Shown one piece after another: positions 43,619-53,180 of a stretch of DNA of 64,000 nucleotides (positions are counted from its first letter, which is position 1; each line of letters starts with the position of its first letter). A program made the position numbers and the translations under genes. The stretch is taken from the NCBI GenBank assembly GCA_018806915.1, contig JAGKQI010000078.1:1-64000 (forward strand). The letters are read 5' to 3'. The DNA is from Phytophthora colocasiae (Eukaryota > Oomycota > Peronosporomycetes > Peronosporales > Peronosporaceae). The notes below the pieces were generated by a model, which did no database searches, was not told where the DNA came from, and saw only the letters and a program-made list of their open reading frames with translations.

Positions 43619-43813
43619 GTGCAGCACTATCACATTCGCCACCAGGGCTGGACCACGCCGGAAACGTTGTACATGCTTGGTTTGGTTGAGCAGATCCTGC
43701 CGTTTGGCTCGAACCAGTGGAATGCGGTCCAGCTCGAGTACAATACTAACCTTCCTGATGCCTTCACCGAAGTCTATAGTTCTCTCTTTAATACTGCTAC
43801 AAATAAAATGTAG
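43619..43813 (+). pseudogene. Myb/SANT-like DNA-binding fragment
   Basis: A 64-codon plus-strand frame contains WTTPETLYMLGLVEQILPFG and SNQWNAVQLEYN. The W-x-x-x-E start, L-x-x-V-E-x-I-L-P and W-x-x-V-x-x-x-Y pattern resembles the SANT-like domain found in many Phytophthora proteins and transposase-associated genes. The third helix and the rest of any protein are missing. It could be chance, though the spacing of aromatic residues argues otherwise. Confidence 0.35.
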
Positions 43814-44108
43814 CAGCAGCAGCTTCTTGTAGCGTTGGCGGTGCGCAGCCTTCTCCGCGACGGCTACAGACTTTAGGTTTTTTGCCAAAACCGAAGCTGT
43901 CACAGCCAAACGTTTGCCAGCAATTTGCGCGATTTTCTATCGGCCTCGCACTCGCAAATTCAGACACAAATTTAGGGTTAGGCGATAGCGATTACGAACG
44001 CAAAAGAACAGCAATTTGCTATTTGTGCTATTTTTCGAAGCCCCCCTAGTGTATGTATGTACTGTATGAAACGTACAGTAGGATGTAATTTAGTATTGTG
44101 TTGAGGCT
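43814..44108. other. Spacer left of the gypsy palindrome
   Basis: No gene. Contains TACTGTA...TACAGTA inverted arms near 44069. The bases before the LTR (AGGCT) do not match those after the far LTR at 60728 (TGTAC), so no outer target duplication is visible. Confidence 0.5.
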
Positions 44109-44424
44109 TGTGACGGGGGTCACACAGCACTTCACACAGAGGAAGGCTTGGAGTATACAAACTCCTAGTGAACGGCAGTTCACTCGGTCCCCAAAGACTT
44201 GGGGAGACTAACTAAAGATTAGGTAGATTTAAGACTGAATATATTATAGATACTTATTAGCTTGGCCTGCAATACAAACTAAAAGATATCTATAGTGTAA
44301 CCTATATAGAAGGTGATAGGTGGCTGCGGAGCCACCTGCCACGTGTCACCATGATGTGTGACACACCAAATGTATCCACTTCGGAAGAGTGACTAAAGTC
44401 ACTCTTCAATGTAACCCCGTTACA
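44109..44424 (-). repeat. 3' LTR of element B
   Basis: 316 bp, TGTAACGGGG...CCCGTCACA when read on the minus strand. May be a recombinant between LTRs of B and C, because the proposed inversion exchanged here. Confidence 0.93.
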
Positions 44425-44437
44425 TCCTCCCCCACTT
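44425..44437 (-). other. Polypurine tract of element B
   Basis: AAGTGGGGGAGGA on the minus strand, directly before the 3' LTR. Confidence 0.85.
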
Positions 44438-44452
44438 AGATTCGACTCTCGT

Positions 44453-44485
44453 CCAATCAGAGAAGAGAGAAAATCCCTTTCACAT
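44453..44485 (+). promoter_or_regulatory. Possible promoter for the antisense frame
   Basis: A CCAAT box at 44453-44457 and a TTTCACATT initiator-like match at about 44478 lie just inside the element from the 3' LTR, facing the plus-strand frame. No TATA box. Inferred only. Confidence 0.3.
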
Positions 44486-44606
44486 TTCTCTCTTCAATGT
44501 CGAAATCGGTCGACCTGCCGCCAGCTCTAGTCGCGGCGGCTTCTGCTCTCCCAGAACACAGGGCGCACTGCCAACGCGTACCAGGCTTCCTTGAAAGCCC
44601 AGCAAC

Positions 44607-46793
44607 ATGTCTGCAAAGGGTGCAAACCCAGACGCGCAAGCGTCTTCACGGAAGAAGGCTGCAAAGCCAACTTCCAAGCCAGCCAAGCCTCGCGGCAAGG
44701 CTTCGGCACTTCATGAGGCCACCGATGTGGCCTCCAGGGCTCTTAGCTCGCCCAGCAGCACTGCTGCGACGGCTAGCCCTAGCCAAAGGCGCAGTAGGTC
44801 TCCGTCCCTACCGCCTGATACTCGACCGAATCCTCGGTTCGAGTATAGGGACCATAGTCCCGGTTCCTGGAGTCCTTCCGAACAGGAAGCGACTCTTGTC
44901 AGCTACTCGGGCGACGAGAGCGACAACGATGACGCCGAGGGCAAGCCTGCGGCTGGTGCTCCGACCACGGAGGAGCACCATGGAGACAAGGACACCGCGT
45001 CCAAGTCTCCCGACAACACCAGCGGCCGTGGTGGCGACACTACGCCACCACCTGTCAGACATCTGACACTTGCTGAAGGGCGCGAACGCGCCCGGGCCAT
45101 TCTGGCAGAGGAGAAGGTGCCCAGCACCAACTCCAAGAAGCGTCATGCTTCACAGTCTCCTTGTCAAGACATGACAAGGAGAAGGGAGCTCGAAGAGATC
45201 TTCGGCCCCGACGACGTCGACGATGACGACGCCGATGAGGAGGGGCTCATCCGCGAGCCCCAAGAGATCACTAACGATCTCGATGAGCAGCAAGAGCTCT
45301 TTCAGGCTGCTCAACAGCCAATGCGCACCGCACCAACGGTCGCAGGTGGGTCTCATCAACACGATGAGGACTCTGCCCACCAGCGGGGATACTACCCGCC
45401 CGATCAAGGCTCGGGAGCTGCTGCGTATCTCGAGCAGCTCCAGGACCCACGTCCTCTCATAGGGGGCCATACCTCCAAAGGCGCCTATGAGCGGGCCTTG
45501 GTTCAGAAAGAACCTCTCTTTCAAGGCAACCTCTCTGTTGCCAGGTGCGTGCTTCTAGCACAGCACCGAATTCCTCTCAAGGAATTCACCTCGCTTCGCA
45601 AGAAGCCTGAGACTAAAGGTGGTCTCAAGCCCACATGGGGTTACCCATGGGTTCTCCCAGAGAACACTGCGTCGTGGGTCGACGCTGAGGACCTCTTCTG
45701 GCAATGGGTCCGGTTGACAGTCAAGTCAACCCAGGAGTACAACAAACTCCGTGACGAAGATCACCTGGAGGACATCCTCCGCCTCCGGGACCTTCGTGTC
45801 CAGTTTGCCCACCTCGTAGGCAAACGTCAGCTCCATCATCAGATGGAGCGACTGAGAACTGAGTCTCAGTCCAGCGCTCGTAGTAAGCGCGGGTATGGAA
45901 CACATACGCCTGTGTCCCAACCCCGTTCAGCGGCTAAGAAGCCGCGGACTACTTACGAGGCTGCCGCCGTGCCTCTTCCCAGCACGCGACAGCCTTCGGG
46001 CAGTCAACCTGGAGCCGCTCAATCGGCTCCCAGGTACTCTGCGACGCAGGGTACCCGCGCCACTTCACTCGGAGCTGGCGCTTCCCACCGCGACGCCGCT
46101 CCTGGAGAACCCGCTCCACATGGTAGTGGCGTTCTCCGTTCCGGTCAAGCAAAGCCGGAGGGGGCCTCGCTCGACTGCTCTTTCGAGCCGTCCCCGACGT
46201 TGGGGACTCAGAGGCCTTCGACTGGGCCTCTTGACCAACTTGTTGCTGAGAAACAGGAGGAGATCCGTCTCCTCCGAACGCGTATCCTTGCGCTTGAGGT
46301 TGCCCTTGGCCTTGGGCATGGCGGTCAGGCTGCCTCTGCAGCCGACCTGCCTGGTGTCTTGCGCCAGTTGGAAGACCTGCGTCTCGCGATGCAGGATCTT
46401 CATGGTCGTGTAGACCGTAGTGCCCCTTCGCGGGCACTTGACTCTCTTCGTCAAGAGGTCTACGACCTTCAGGCGACGATGTCTCGACGGGAGTCGCGAC
46501 CGTACGCGTACTCCCCGTCGTCGCGCGACTCGCGCCTAGGGGCCTACTCGCTTGGCCCCTCGGTGTATCCACACCGCTCGTACCTTTCACCGGGGTACGG
46601 CTTCGCCCCTGGGAGTCACCAAACTCCCTATTACCTGGGGCGCTCTGCGCCTGACGCTCAACCTCGCGTTGAGGTGGTCCACTCTCCTCCTCGCGGCCGC
46701 CTTCGACCTCTTGAGGGGGCGCATGACCCTGAGGGTCATGGTACCGCTTCAGACGACCCACATAAAACGTCGGGTGGGTCGTCATCGACTTAG
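44607..46793 (+). CDS. Long antisense reading frame of element B, function unknown
   Basis: 728 codons on the strand opposite gag-pol, from the ATG at 44607 (MSAKGANPDAQ) to 46793. The first 1.34 kb lies beyond pol. The rest overlaps the chromodomain and its linker antisense. Visible parts: an S/P/K-rich start, acidic stretch DDVDDDDADEEG, a W-rich segment around residues 325-385 (WGYPWVLPENTASWVDAEDL, FWQWVRLTV), and a probable coiled coil (LDQLVAEKQEEIRLLRTRIL) near residue 545, with a second helical stretch after it. No known domain. An earlier ATG at 44497 opens a different 190-codon frame that may act as an upstream frame or a shifted start. Element C has the same region, broken by several frameshifts. 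That the frame stays open here while pol is broken argues for coding, but selection is untested. Confidence 0.55.
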   Translation: MSAKGANPDAQASSRKKAAKPTSKPAKPRGKASALHEATDVASRALSSPSSTAATASPSQRRSRSPSLPPDTRPNPRFEYRDHSPGSWSPSEQEATLVSYSGDESDNDDAEGKPAAGAPTTEEHHGDKDTASKSPDNTSGRGGDTTPPPVRHLTLAEGRERARAILAEEKVPSTNSKKRHASQSPCQDMTRRRELEEIFGPDDVDDDDADEEGLIREPQEITNDLDEQQELFQAAQQPMRTAPTVAGGSHQHDEDSAHQRGYYPPDQGSGAAAYLEQLQDPRPLIGGHTSKGAYERALVQKEPLFQGNLSVARCVLLAQHRIPLKEFTSLRKKPETKGGLKPTWGYPWVLPENTASWVDAEDLFWQWVRLTVKSTQEYNKLRDEDHLEDILRLRDLRVQFAHLVGKRQLHHQMERLRTESQSSARSKRGYGTHTPVSQPRSAAKKPRTTYEAAAVPLPSTRQPSGSQPGAAQSAPRYSATQGTRATSLGAGASHRDAAPGEPAPHGSGVLRSGQAKPEGASLDCSFEPSPTLGTQRPSTGPLDQLVAEKQEEIRLLRTRILALEVALGLGHGGQAASAADLPGVLRQLEDLRLAMQDLHGRVDRSAPSRALDSLRQEVYDLQATMSRRESRPYAYSPSSRDSRLGAYSLGPSVYPHRSYLSPGYGFAPGSHQTPYYLGRSAPDAQPRVEVVHSPPRGRLRPLEGAHDPEGHGTASDDPHKTSGGSSST

Positions 46794-49700
46794 GCAAGTC
46801 GATCGTGTAGGCAGCGCCGTGCCTACTCAGGACCTTGAAGGGTCCAATGAAGCGATGCTTCAACTTGTTGCTCACCGTGGAGCTAACAGTGTTAAGAGGT
46901 AGGTTCCTAGTGTCGAGTAGCACTAAGTCACCCACATTAAATACACTTAAGTTTCCTCTCCCATGTTGGTCTGAGTACTCCTTTTGCTTGTCCTGTGCGA
47001 GTGCCATTGCATCTCGCACCCGGCTGATCACATTCAGCCTGTTGCCGACAAATGTCGACAACTTCTTCCGCAACGCGGCTGGTTCCACCGGAAACCTGGG
47101 AGGAAAGCTCTTTCCGAGCCTCTCCCCACTTACTCTCGAAGCCGCGGTGCCCCACCCAGTGTGAGCGGCACCTGGGGGTTCCGAAGCCCGTTCAAGTAGA
47201 ACGGCGTGAACCCCGTTGACGCGTGTACCGCGTTGTTGAGTGCAAACTCAACCATAGGCAGCTGTGCTGACCAAGAGCGCGGCGCCTCAGCGCAAACACT
47301 GCGCAGCACGTCTTCAACCACTCGGTTGACGCGCTCAGTCTGACCATCGGTCTGCGGATGGTCCGCTGTTGACATCGTCAACCGTGTTCCTAGCACTTGG
47401 AACAGCGTTTTCCAAAACGCAGCGGTAAACCGCGGGTCGCGGTCAGAGACAACAGTCTCAGGCAACCCGTGATAGCGGAATACGCTATCAAGGAACAACT
47501 TCGCAGTTTGTTCCCCGGTAATGGTCTCAGAGACCGGAGCAAGATGCACCATCTTGCTCAACCGGCATACAAACACCACAATGCCGGTGTTCTTCTGGTC
47601 ATCGGCCGGAAGGCCGAAGACAAAGTCGAGACTCATCGACTTCCAGCAGTCCAGTGGGACTGGCAGGCTCTGCAGCGGAGCCGACGCGTGCCCCGTAGGC
47701 TTCACGCGCTGACATGTTTCACATGTCTTGATGTACTTGGCCACCCACTTGTACATGTGGGCCCACCAAAACATCAGAGAGACCCCATGATAGGTCTTCT
47801 CTCGGCCCAAGTGGCCACTCGAAGGCACATCGTGTGCCTCGTGAAGTATATCATACTTCAGATCCTCGTCGTTCGGAACAACGACTCGCGGAGGATCCCC
47901 GGGCTCCACCCGATAGTGGAGCAGGCCATCGGCCCACTCATAGCGGTGGAGCCGTGCCCGCTGTCGAGGCGTAAGCCATTCGACCTTGGCATCCGTGCCA
48001 GCGGACAAATACCGCACAATAGGGGCGAGGGTGTCATCGTCCCGATACGCCAAGCGTATTCGATCGTAAAGATCTGTCGTGGCCCGACTAATATGAGCGA
48101 ACTCATAGTCGGGCCTGCGCGACAAAGCGTCGGCAAGCGTGTTGAGCTTGCCAGGCTTGTATTCAACGCGGAAGTTAATACTCCGCGAAGAATGACAGCC
48201 AACGCGCCATCCGCTGCGATAAGTGCGGCGTATGGATGGCTGTCCGCAAGGACGCGTGGTCCGTATAGACCACAAAGGGCCTTGAGCCCAGAAGATGCAC
48301 CCTGAACTTGACAAGGGCATACTTCATCGACAAAAGTTCCTTGTCGTGAACGGGGTAATTCCGTTCGGCAGCCTTCAGCTGCCTGGACTGGAACGAGATC
48401 ACCCTATCTCGTCCCTCATCGTCCTGTTGCAATAGCGCACAGCCAATTGCATAGTCGGAAGCGTCACAGACAACGCTAAACGACTTGGCATCGTCCGGCA
48501 ACGCCAGGACGGGCGCGCATTGCAAGCTCGCCTTGATGCTGTCAAAAGCATCCTGGTGCTGGCGCTCCCAGCACCACTCGGCCTCCTTCTTCAGAAGGTC
48601 CGACAAAGGCTTTGCGAGTCCCGCATAGCCAGCACTGTACTTGTGCAAGTAGTTGGCTAAGCCCAACCACTTCCTCAGGTCCTTCTGTGACCGAGGAACA
48701 GGCCATGCCGCAATGGCTTTGACCTTATCGGGATCCGCTCGGACCCCGACGCTGCTGACGAAGCAGCCGAGGACCTTAATCTCCTCAGCTGCGAAGACGC
48801 ACTTGTCGATGTTGGCATAGAGCTTGTTAGCTCTCATGACCTCAAACACTCGACGGAGGTGCTCTCGATGCACCTCTATAGCCGTCTTGCCTCCCTCGGC
48901 ACGGCTATGGACGAATATATCGTCAAAGTACGTCTGCGTGAACGCACGCAAAGGTCTAAACAACTGTGTGACCAAGCGATTGAAGGTCGCTGGTGCGTTG
49001 GATAGACCTTGTGGCATTACCAGCCACTCCCAGAGCATACCGCTCGGCGTGCTCACGGCCGTGAGCGGGATATCACACTACCGCATCAGGATCTGGTAGT
49101 ATCCATCTACCAGATCCAGCGCGCTATACAGCGTGCAGCCGGCCATGTTGTTCAACAACACATCCTTGCGAGGGATCGGCGTCTGTGCTGGCACAGTCGC
49201 GCTGTTCAGCTTATTGTAAGCATGAACCAGACGCCACTTCCCGTTCGGCTTGCGAACGCAGAAGGTTGGCGTCGAGTGCGGGACTTCGATTCCGCACCAT
49301 TCCCGTTTTCGCCTTAGCGGCGAAGAACGCGTCAATGACGTCGCTCTGCTCTCGGGGCAGGGGCCATTGACGCGTGACACAATACTTTGTGCCTGGCACG
49401 AGATCAATCTCGTGCCTGATCCCTCGGTCTGGTGGGAGCTTTGAGGGTGGGTCCTTGGACACCACGTCCTCAAACTCCTTCACTAAAGGATACAGCGGAT
49501 CCTTTGGATTCTTCAGAATCTCGGAGCCCGTGCGCGACGCACGTTGCTTCCGGAACTCCTCCAGGACGTCTTCGTCCATCACTGAGGAGGAGTTCAACTC
49601 CTCTGGAGTGGGCTCCGGCCTAAGGAGAACCATCTCCGATATCTCCCCGGCCTTCAACTCGGCCAGGAAGTCCTCCATCGCGACTTCCTCGAGGTTCAAT

Positions 49701-51033
49701 AGCTCTGATACCTCAGGCAGGGGTGCCAACTCGATGGCCCCCGCCTTCACGCGATGCCCGGTCACGCCGTCGAAGATGTGATAGCATTCTTCGACCGACT
49801 GTGACCTAGGAGCCTTTAGCTCCTGTCCCAAGTCCTCGTGGACTTCTTCGGGATGGTATTCTACCAACCCCGGCTTACGACCATGGCGTGGGGTTAACTT
49901 ACCCACGCCAGGTGGCGCCACTACGATGGCATCACGAGCCCTCATGGCTCCGTGCGGAACTGCATTACCCGCATCGGAAGCACCCTTGGTGTCTTCCTGA
50001 TCAGTTATGGTCTGAGCGACCTGGCGTCGAACTACTTCTCGTACGCCTGGTGATGCCATTACTTCGGCATCACGAGCCCTCGTGGCTCCATGCGGAACTC
50101 TGTTACCCGCATCAGTTATGGTCTGAGCGACCTGGCGTCGAACTACTTCTCGTACGCCTGGCGATGCCACTACTTCGGCATCGCGAGCCATCTTGGCTTC
50201 CTGCGGAACTCTTGCATCCGCTTGTGGACCTAAGTTACCCACCTGGTTAGTGCTCTCGGGCACTACCACAGTCGCAGCCTGTACGTCGCTGCGACTTCGT
50301 GCGTGGGGCCCTGCTATCGTTGCAGACCCACACGTAGGGCAAGGGCCTCCGCCCGTTGCCCCGGCCATCCATGGCCCACGATCACTTCTCGCGTGGGGCG
50401 ATGTAGCACCGACTACACCAGCCCCCAAATACTCCTCGGACGCTGCCGCGTCCTGGCGGTTCCAGCGAACGCCCTTAGTCCTGACAGAGGTGGTAACATG
50501 ACTCACCAAAGCTCTGTCAGAGACTGCAGGCCGGCTAGCCCCAATGGCTTTGCCGCGCCAATCGATCCAGGGCTCGTGCTTCTCAAGCCACGGCATCCCT
50601 AGGATCAAGTCGTACTTGTCCATCTCGAGGACAATGAACGACTCCACGCTGTCGAATTCCTCAAACTTCACAGCCTGTCCACCTGGACCTTTGGTACTTC
50701 CACCACCGTACCATCGGCTAGTCGTACGGCGACTAGCCCACTTCCCTCGCTCTCACGTAGAGCGTCCTCAAACTTGCCGCGGTTCCTCGCGACAGTTTGT
50801 CGGCGAGCAAAGTTCTTGCTCGCCCCAGAGTCTATCAAGACTCTAAAGGGGTTGTTAAACCCCCGTACACTCGCGTGTACCACCAGCAGCCCACCGCTGC
50901 CCTTCTCCGCTTTGAGAGTCCCAAGACTCTCTGGGGCTAAGTCTCCACTGCGTGTGCCTCCCGCACCACCCGCATGGGGACTTAGTGTTTCCCCAGTAGG
51001 GCGCCCCGCCCCTACTGGTCCCCGGAGTTCCCC
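45949..51033 (-). pseudogene. pol: Pro-pol polyprotein of element B, broken
   Basis: Reading leftwards from the frameshift site: protease (VLIDSGASKNFARR, DSG at about 50821-50832), linker with two ARDAEV.ASPGVREVVRR repeats, RT (YFDD at 48919-48930), RNase H (VVCDASDYAIGCALLQ), integrase (HHCC finger near 47690-47840; SLDFVFG, VSDRDPRF, TERVNRVVED), and chromodomain (LRVKWRGYPASQSTWE near 46000). Breaks: a single-base frame change after the protease (about 50680), a frameshift near 49290, GAG-to-TAG nonsense at 49076-49078, an extra T near 48175, and a frameshift near 47120. The protease and RNase H breaks are shared with element C. The chromodomain would target integration to modified chromatin. 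Confidence 0.9.
50993..51033 (-). promoter_or_regulatory. Candidate -1 frameshift site (gag-pro) of element B
   Basis: Minus strand: heptamer G GGG AAC (51027-51033), 8-nt spacer, then a perfect 9-bp stem CCAGTAGGG/CCCTACTGG (51010-51018 with 50993-51001) around GCGGGGCG. The gag TAG is in the 5' arm. Protease is in the -1 frame. The heptamer departs from the canonical pattern at its fourth base. Confidence 0.7.
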
Positions 51034-52015
51034 TGACTCTTGGGCGCCGGCTTCTTCCAGCGGCCCTTAGAGCCCTGAGGCTTGGAAGACCTCTTCCATT
51101 GCCCCCCAGAGGGGCAGACACGTGCGAAGTGTCCGAAACGCCCGCACTCGAAACAGCGGATGCGTTTCTGCTCGGCGAGCCCCAAGTCCATAGGGGCTGG
51201 TCCCGAGCCTGCTCCATTCCCAGGAGCACTGGCCGACGCCGTCGTCGGCCCGCTGTGGCCTTGCCACGCAGAGGCAGGAGTCTGAGCCTGTGTATGGCTG
51301 TACTCCTCCTGGAGCGCGACTTGTATCGCCTCCTCCATCGTATTGGCCTGCACGCGGAACAACTGCGTGCGGGCCGGGCTTACTCTTAAGCCGTCCATGA
51401 ACACAGTTACTTGGATGTGTTCAGGTAGGGGATTCCTACCAGAGATGCCGCGAGAACGCGCATCTCTTGGATGTACTCGTGCAGGTCACGTTTCCCTTGC
51501 TTGCAGGCTAGGAAGCGTGACCGCTGGCGATACTCATAGTTCGCCGGGAGGAATGCGGCCCGAAGCTGTTCGCACAGCTGGGCCCAGGATGTAAAACATC
51601 CAGGCGACTTCGCTTCGCGCGTGTACGCCCATGTCTTCGCTCGACCCCCGAGGTTAGACAGCGCGAAAGCGACCCGGAGTCGCTCCACCGAGATGAGAGC
51701 CGCCTCCATGGCGAGCTCAACTTCTCGGATCCAGAAGTGAAGGTTTTCACCTTCTTTCCCTTCATAGGGAAGAACCTTGAGTCTTAAAGGCTTGGGCTGA
51801 ACCGGCCTCGGTTCAACCACAGGAGCCTCAAAGGTTCCTCGAACGTGCTCAATGAGCCCACGTTCGTACATGTCGAACGCTGCCACGCGTTCGACCTGCT
51901 CGGCCGGCGTCGCCGCCGCCAAGCTTCGGAAGGCATCCATCCCAAAGATGCCCGCCATCTTCCGGACCGACTCAAACTGAGAGTCGGTCAAGTGAGGAAA
52001 CTCACTTCGATCCAT
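51012..52015 (-). pseudogene. gag: Gag of element B, one frameshift
   Basis: From the ATG at 52015 (MDRSEFPHLT) the frame carries the gag core (LHFWIREVELAMEAA, VAFALSNLGGRAKTWA, FLACKQGKRDLHEYIQEMR). A base is lost near 51415, so the frame stops at 51407 and resumes with VFMDGLRVSPARTQLF. A good CCHC zinc knuckle, CFECGRFGHFARVC, precedes the TAG at 51012. The protein would form the particle and bind RNA. Element C does not share this break. Confidence 0.88.
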
Positions 52016-52089
52016 GGTGGCCAACTACTTCTGGCCACAGAGGATTCAGGTAATCAATCTACCCGCGTAGGCGTAGGATTGACTACAAG

Positions 52090-52097
52090 TGCTACCA
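52090..52097 (-). other. Primer-binding site of element B
   Basis: TGGTAGCA on the minus strand, two bases inside the 5' LTR, followed by CTTGTAGTCAATCC, nearly the same as in element A. Confidence 0.65.
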
Positions 52098-52099
52098 AG

Positions 52100-52415
52100 T
52101 GTGACGGGGGTCACACAGCACTTCACACAGAGGAAGGCTTGGAGTATACAAACTCCTAGTGAACGGCAGTTCACTCGGTCCCCAAAGACTTGGGGAGACT
52201 AACTAAAGATTAGGTAGATTTAAGACTGAATATATTATAGATACTTGTTAGCTTGGCCTGCAATACAAACTAAAAGATATCTATAGTGTAACCTATATAG
52301 AAGGTGATAGGTGGCTGCGGAGCCACCTGCCACGTGTCACCATGATGTGTGACACACCAAATGTATCCACTTCGGAAGAGTGACTAAAGTCACTCTTCAA
52401 TGTAACCCCGTTACA
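52100..52415 (-). repeat. 5' LTR of element B
   Basis: 316 bp. Its outer end abuts AAGAA and the interrupted gag of element C. Differs from the 44109 copy by scattered substitutions (for example ACTTGTTAG for ACTTATTAG). Confidence 0.93.
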
Positions 52416-53161
52416 AAGAAGGTGAGAACCTTCACTTCTGGATCCGAGAAGTTGAGATAACCATGGAGGCTGCTCTCATCTCGGTGGAGCGACTCCGAGT
52501 CGCTTTCGCGTTGTCTAACCTCGGAGGTCGAGCGAAGACATGGGCGTACACGCGCGAAGTGACGTCGCCTGGATGTTTTAGATCCTAGGCCCAGCTGTGC
52601 GAACAGCTTCGGACCGCATTCCTCCCGGCGAACTATGAGTATCGCCAGCGGTCACGCTTCCTAGCCTGCAAGCAAGGGAAACGTGACCTGCACGAGAATA
52701 TCCAGGAGATGCGTGTTCTTGCGGCGTCTCTGGTGGGGAATCCCCTACCTGAACACATCCAAGTAACTGTGTTCATGGACGGCTTAAGAGTAAGCCCGGC
52801 CCGCACGCAGTTGTTCCGCGTGCAGGTCAACACGATGGAGGAGGCGATACAAGTCGCGCTCCAGGAGGAGTACAGCCATACACAGGCTCAGACTCCTGCC
52901 TCTGCGTGGCAAGGCCACAGCGGGCCGACGACGGCGTCGGCCAGTGCTCCTGGGAATGGAGCAGGCTCGGGACCAGCCCCTATGGACTTGGGGCTCGCCG
53001 AGCAGAAACGCATCCGCTGTTTCGAGTGCGGGCGTTTCGGACACTTCGCACGTGTCTGCCCCTCTGGGGGGCAATGGAAGAGGTCTTCCAAGCCTCAGGG
53101 CTCTAAGGGCCGCTGGAAGAAGCCGGCGCCCAAGAGTCAGGGGAACTCCGGGGACCAGTAG
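52416..53161 (+). pseudogene. gag: Gag C-terminal part of element C
   Basis: Starts in mid-protein (LHFWIREVE equivalent at about 52430) with a TAA near 52458. A TGG-to-TAG change near 52588 (CFRS*AQL where B has CFTSWAQL) breaks the frame again. From 52709 the frame is open through the CCHC knuckle CFECGRFGHFARVC to the TAG at 53161. Confidence 0.88.
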
Positions 53162-53180
53162 GGGCGGGGCGCCCTACTGG
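53140..53180 (+). promoter_or_regulatory. Candidate -1 frameshift site (gag-pro) of element C
   Basis: Heptamer G GGG AAC at 53140-53146 in gag register, 8-nt spacer, 9-bp perfect stem (53155-53163 with 53172-53180), loop GCGGGGCG, TAG within the 5' arm. The -1 frame is open from here through the protease motif. Same as element B. Compared with element A, two stem pairs have changed together. Confidence 0.7.

Larger units (their letters stand above)
44109..52415 (-). mobile_element. Ty3/gypsy chromodomain retrotransposon, element B
   Basis: Minus-strand element with 316-bp LTRs (5' at 52100-52415, 3' at 44109-44424), primer site, gag, pro-pol with chromodomain, then about 1.5 kb before the polypurine tract that carries a long frame on the opposite strand. 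The base after its 5' LTR outer end starts AAGAA (52416-52420) inside the gag of element C. The partner AAGAA is not at 44109 but at 60064-60068 in reverse, which is explained by an inversion. Related to element A but a separate family, with different LTRs and linker repeats. Confidence 0.93.

Noticed and set aside
43970..43990. Telomere-like TTTAGGGTTAGG
   Set aside because: A single short occurrence with no tandem extension.
44497..45066. 190-codon frame starting upstream of the antisense frame as a separate protein
   Set aside because: After its first 37 codons it overlaps the 728-codon frame in a different phase and becomes Arg/Leu/Pro-rich shadow sequence. Kept only as a possible upstream frame.
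47397..48305. 302-codon plus-strand frame opposite integrase of element B
   Set aside because: It is fully antisense to a conserved integrase, is broken in element C, and has no features of its own, unlike the frame at 44607.
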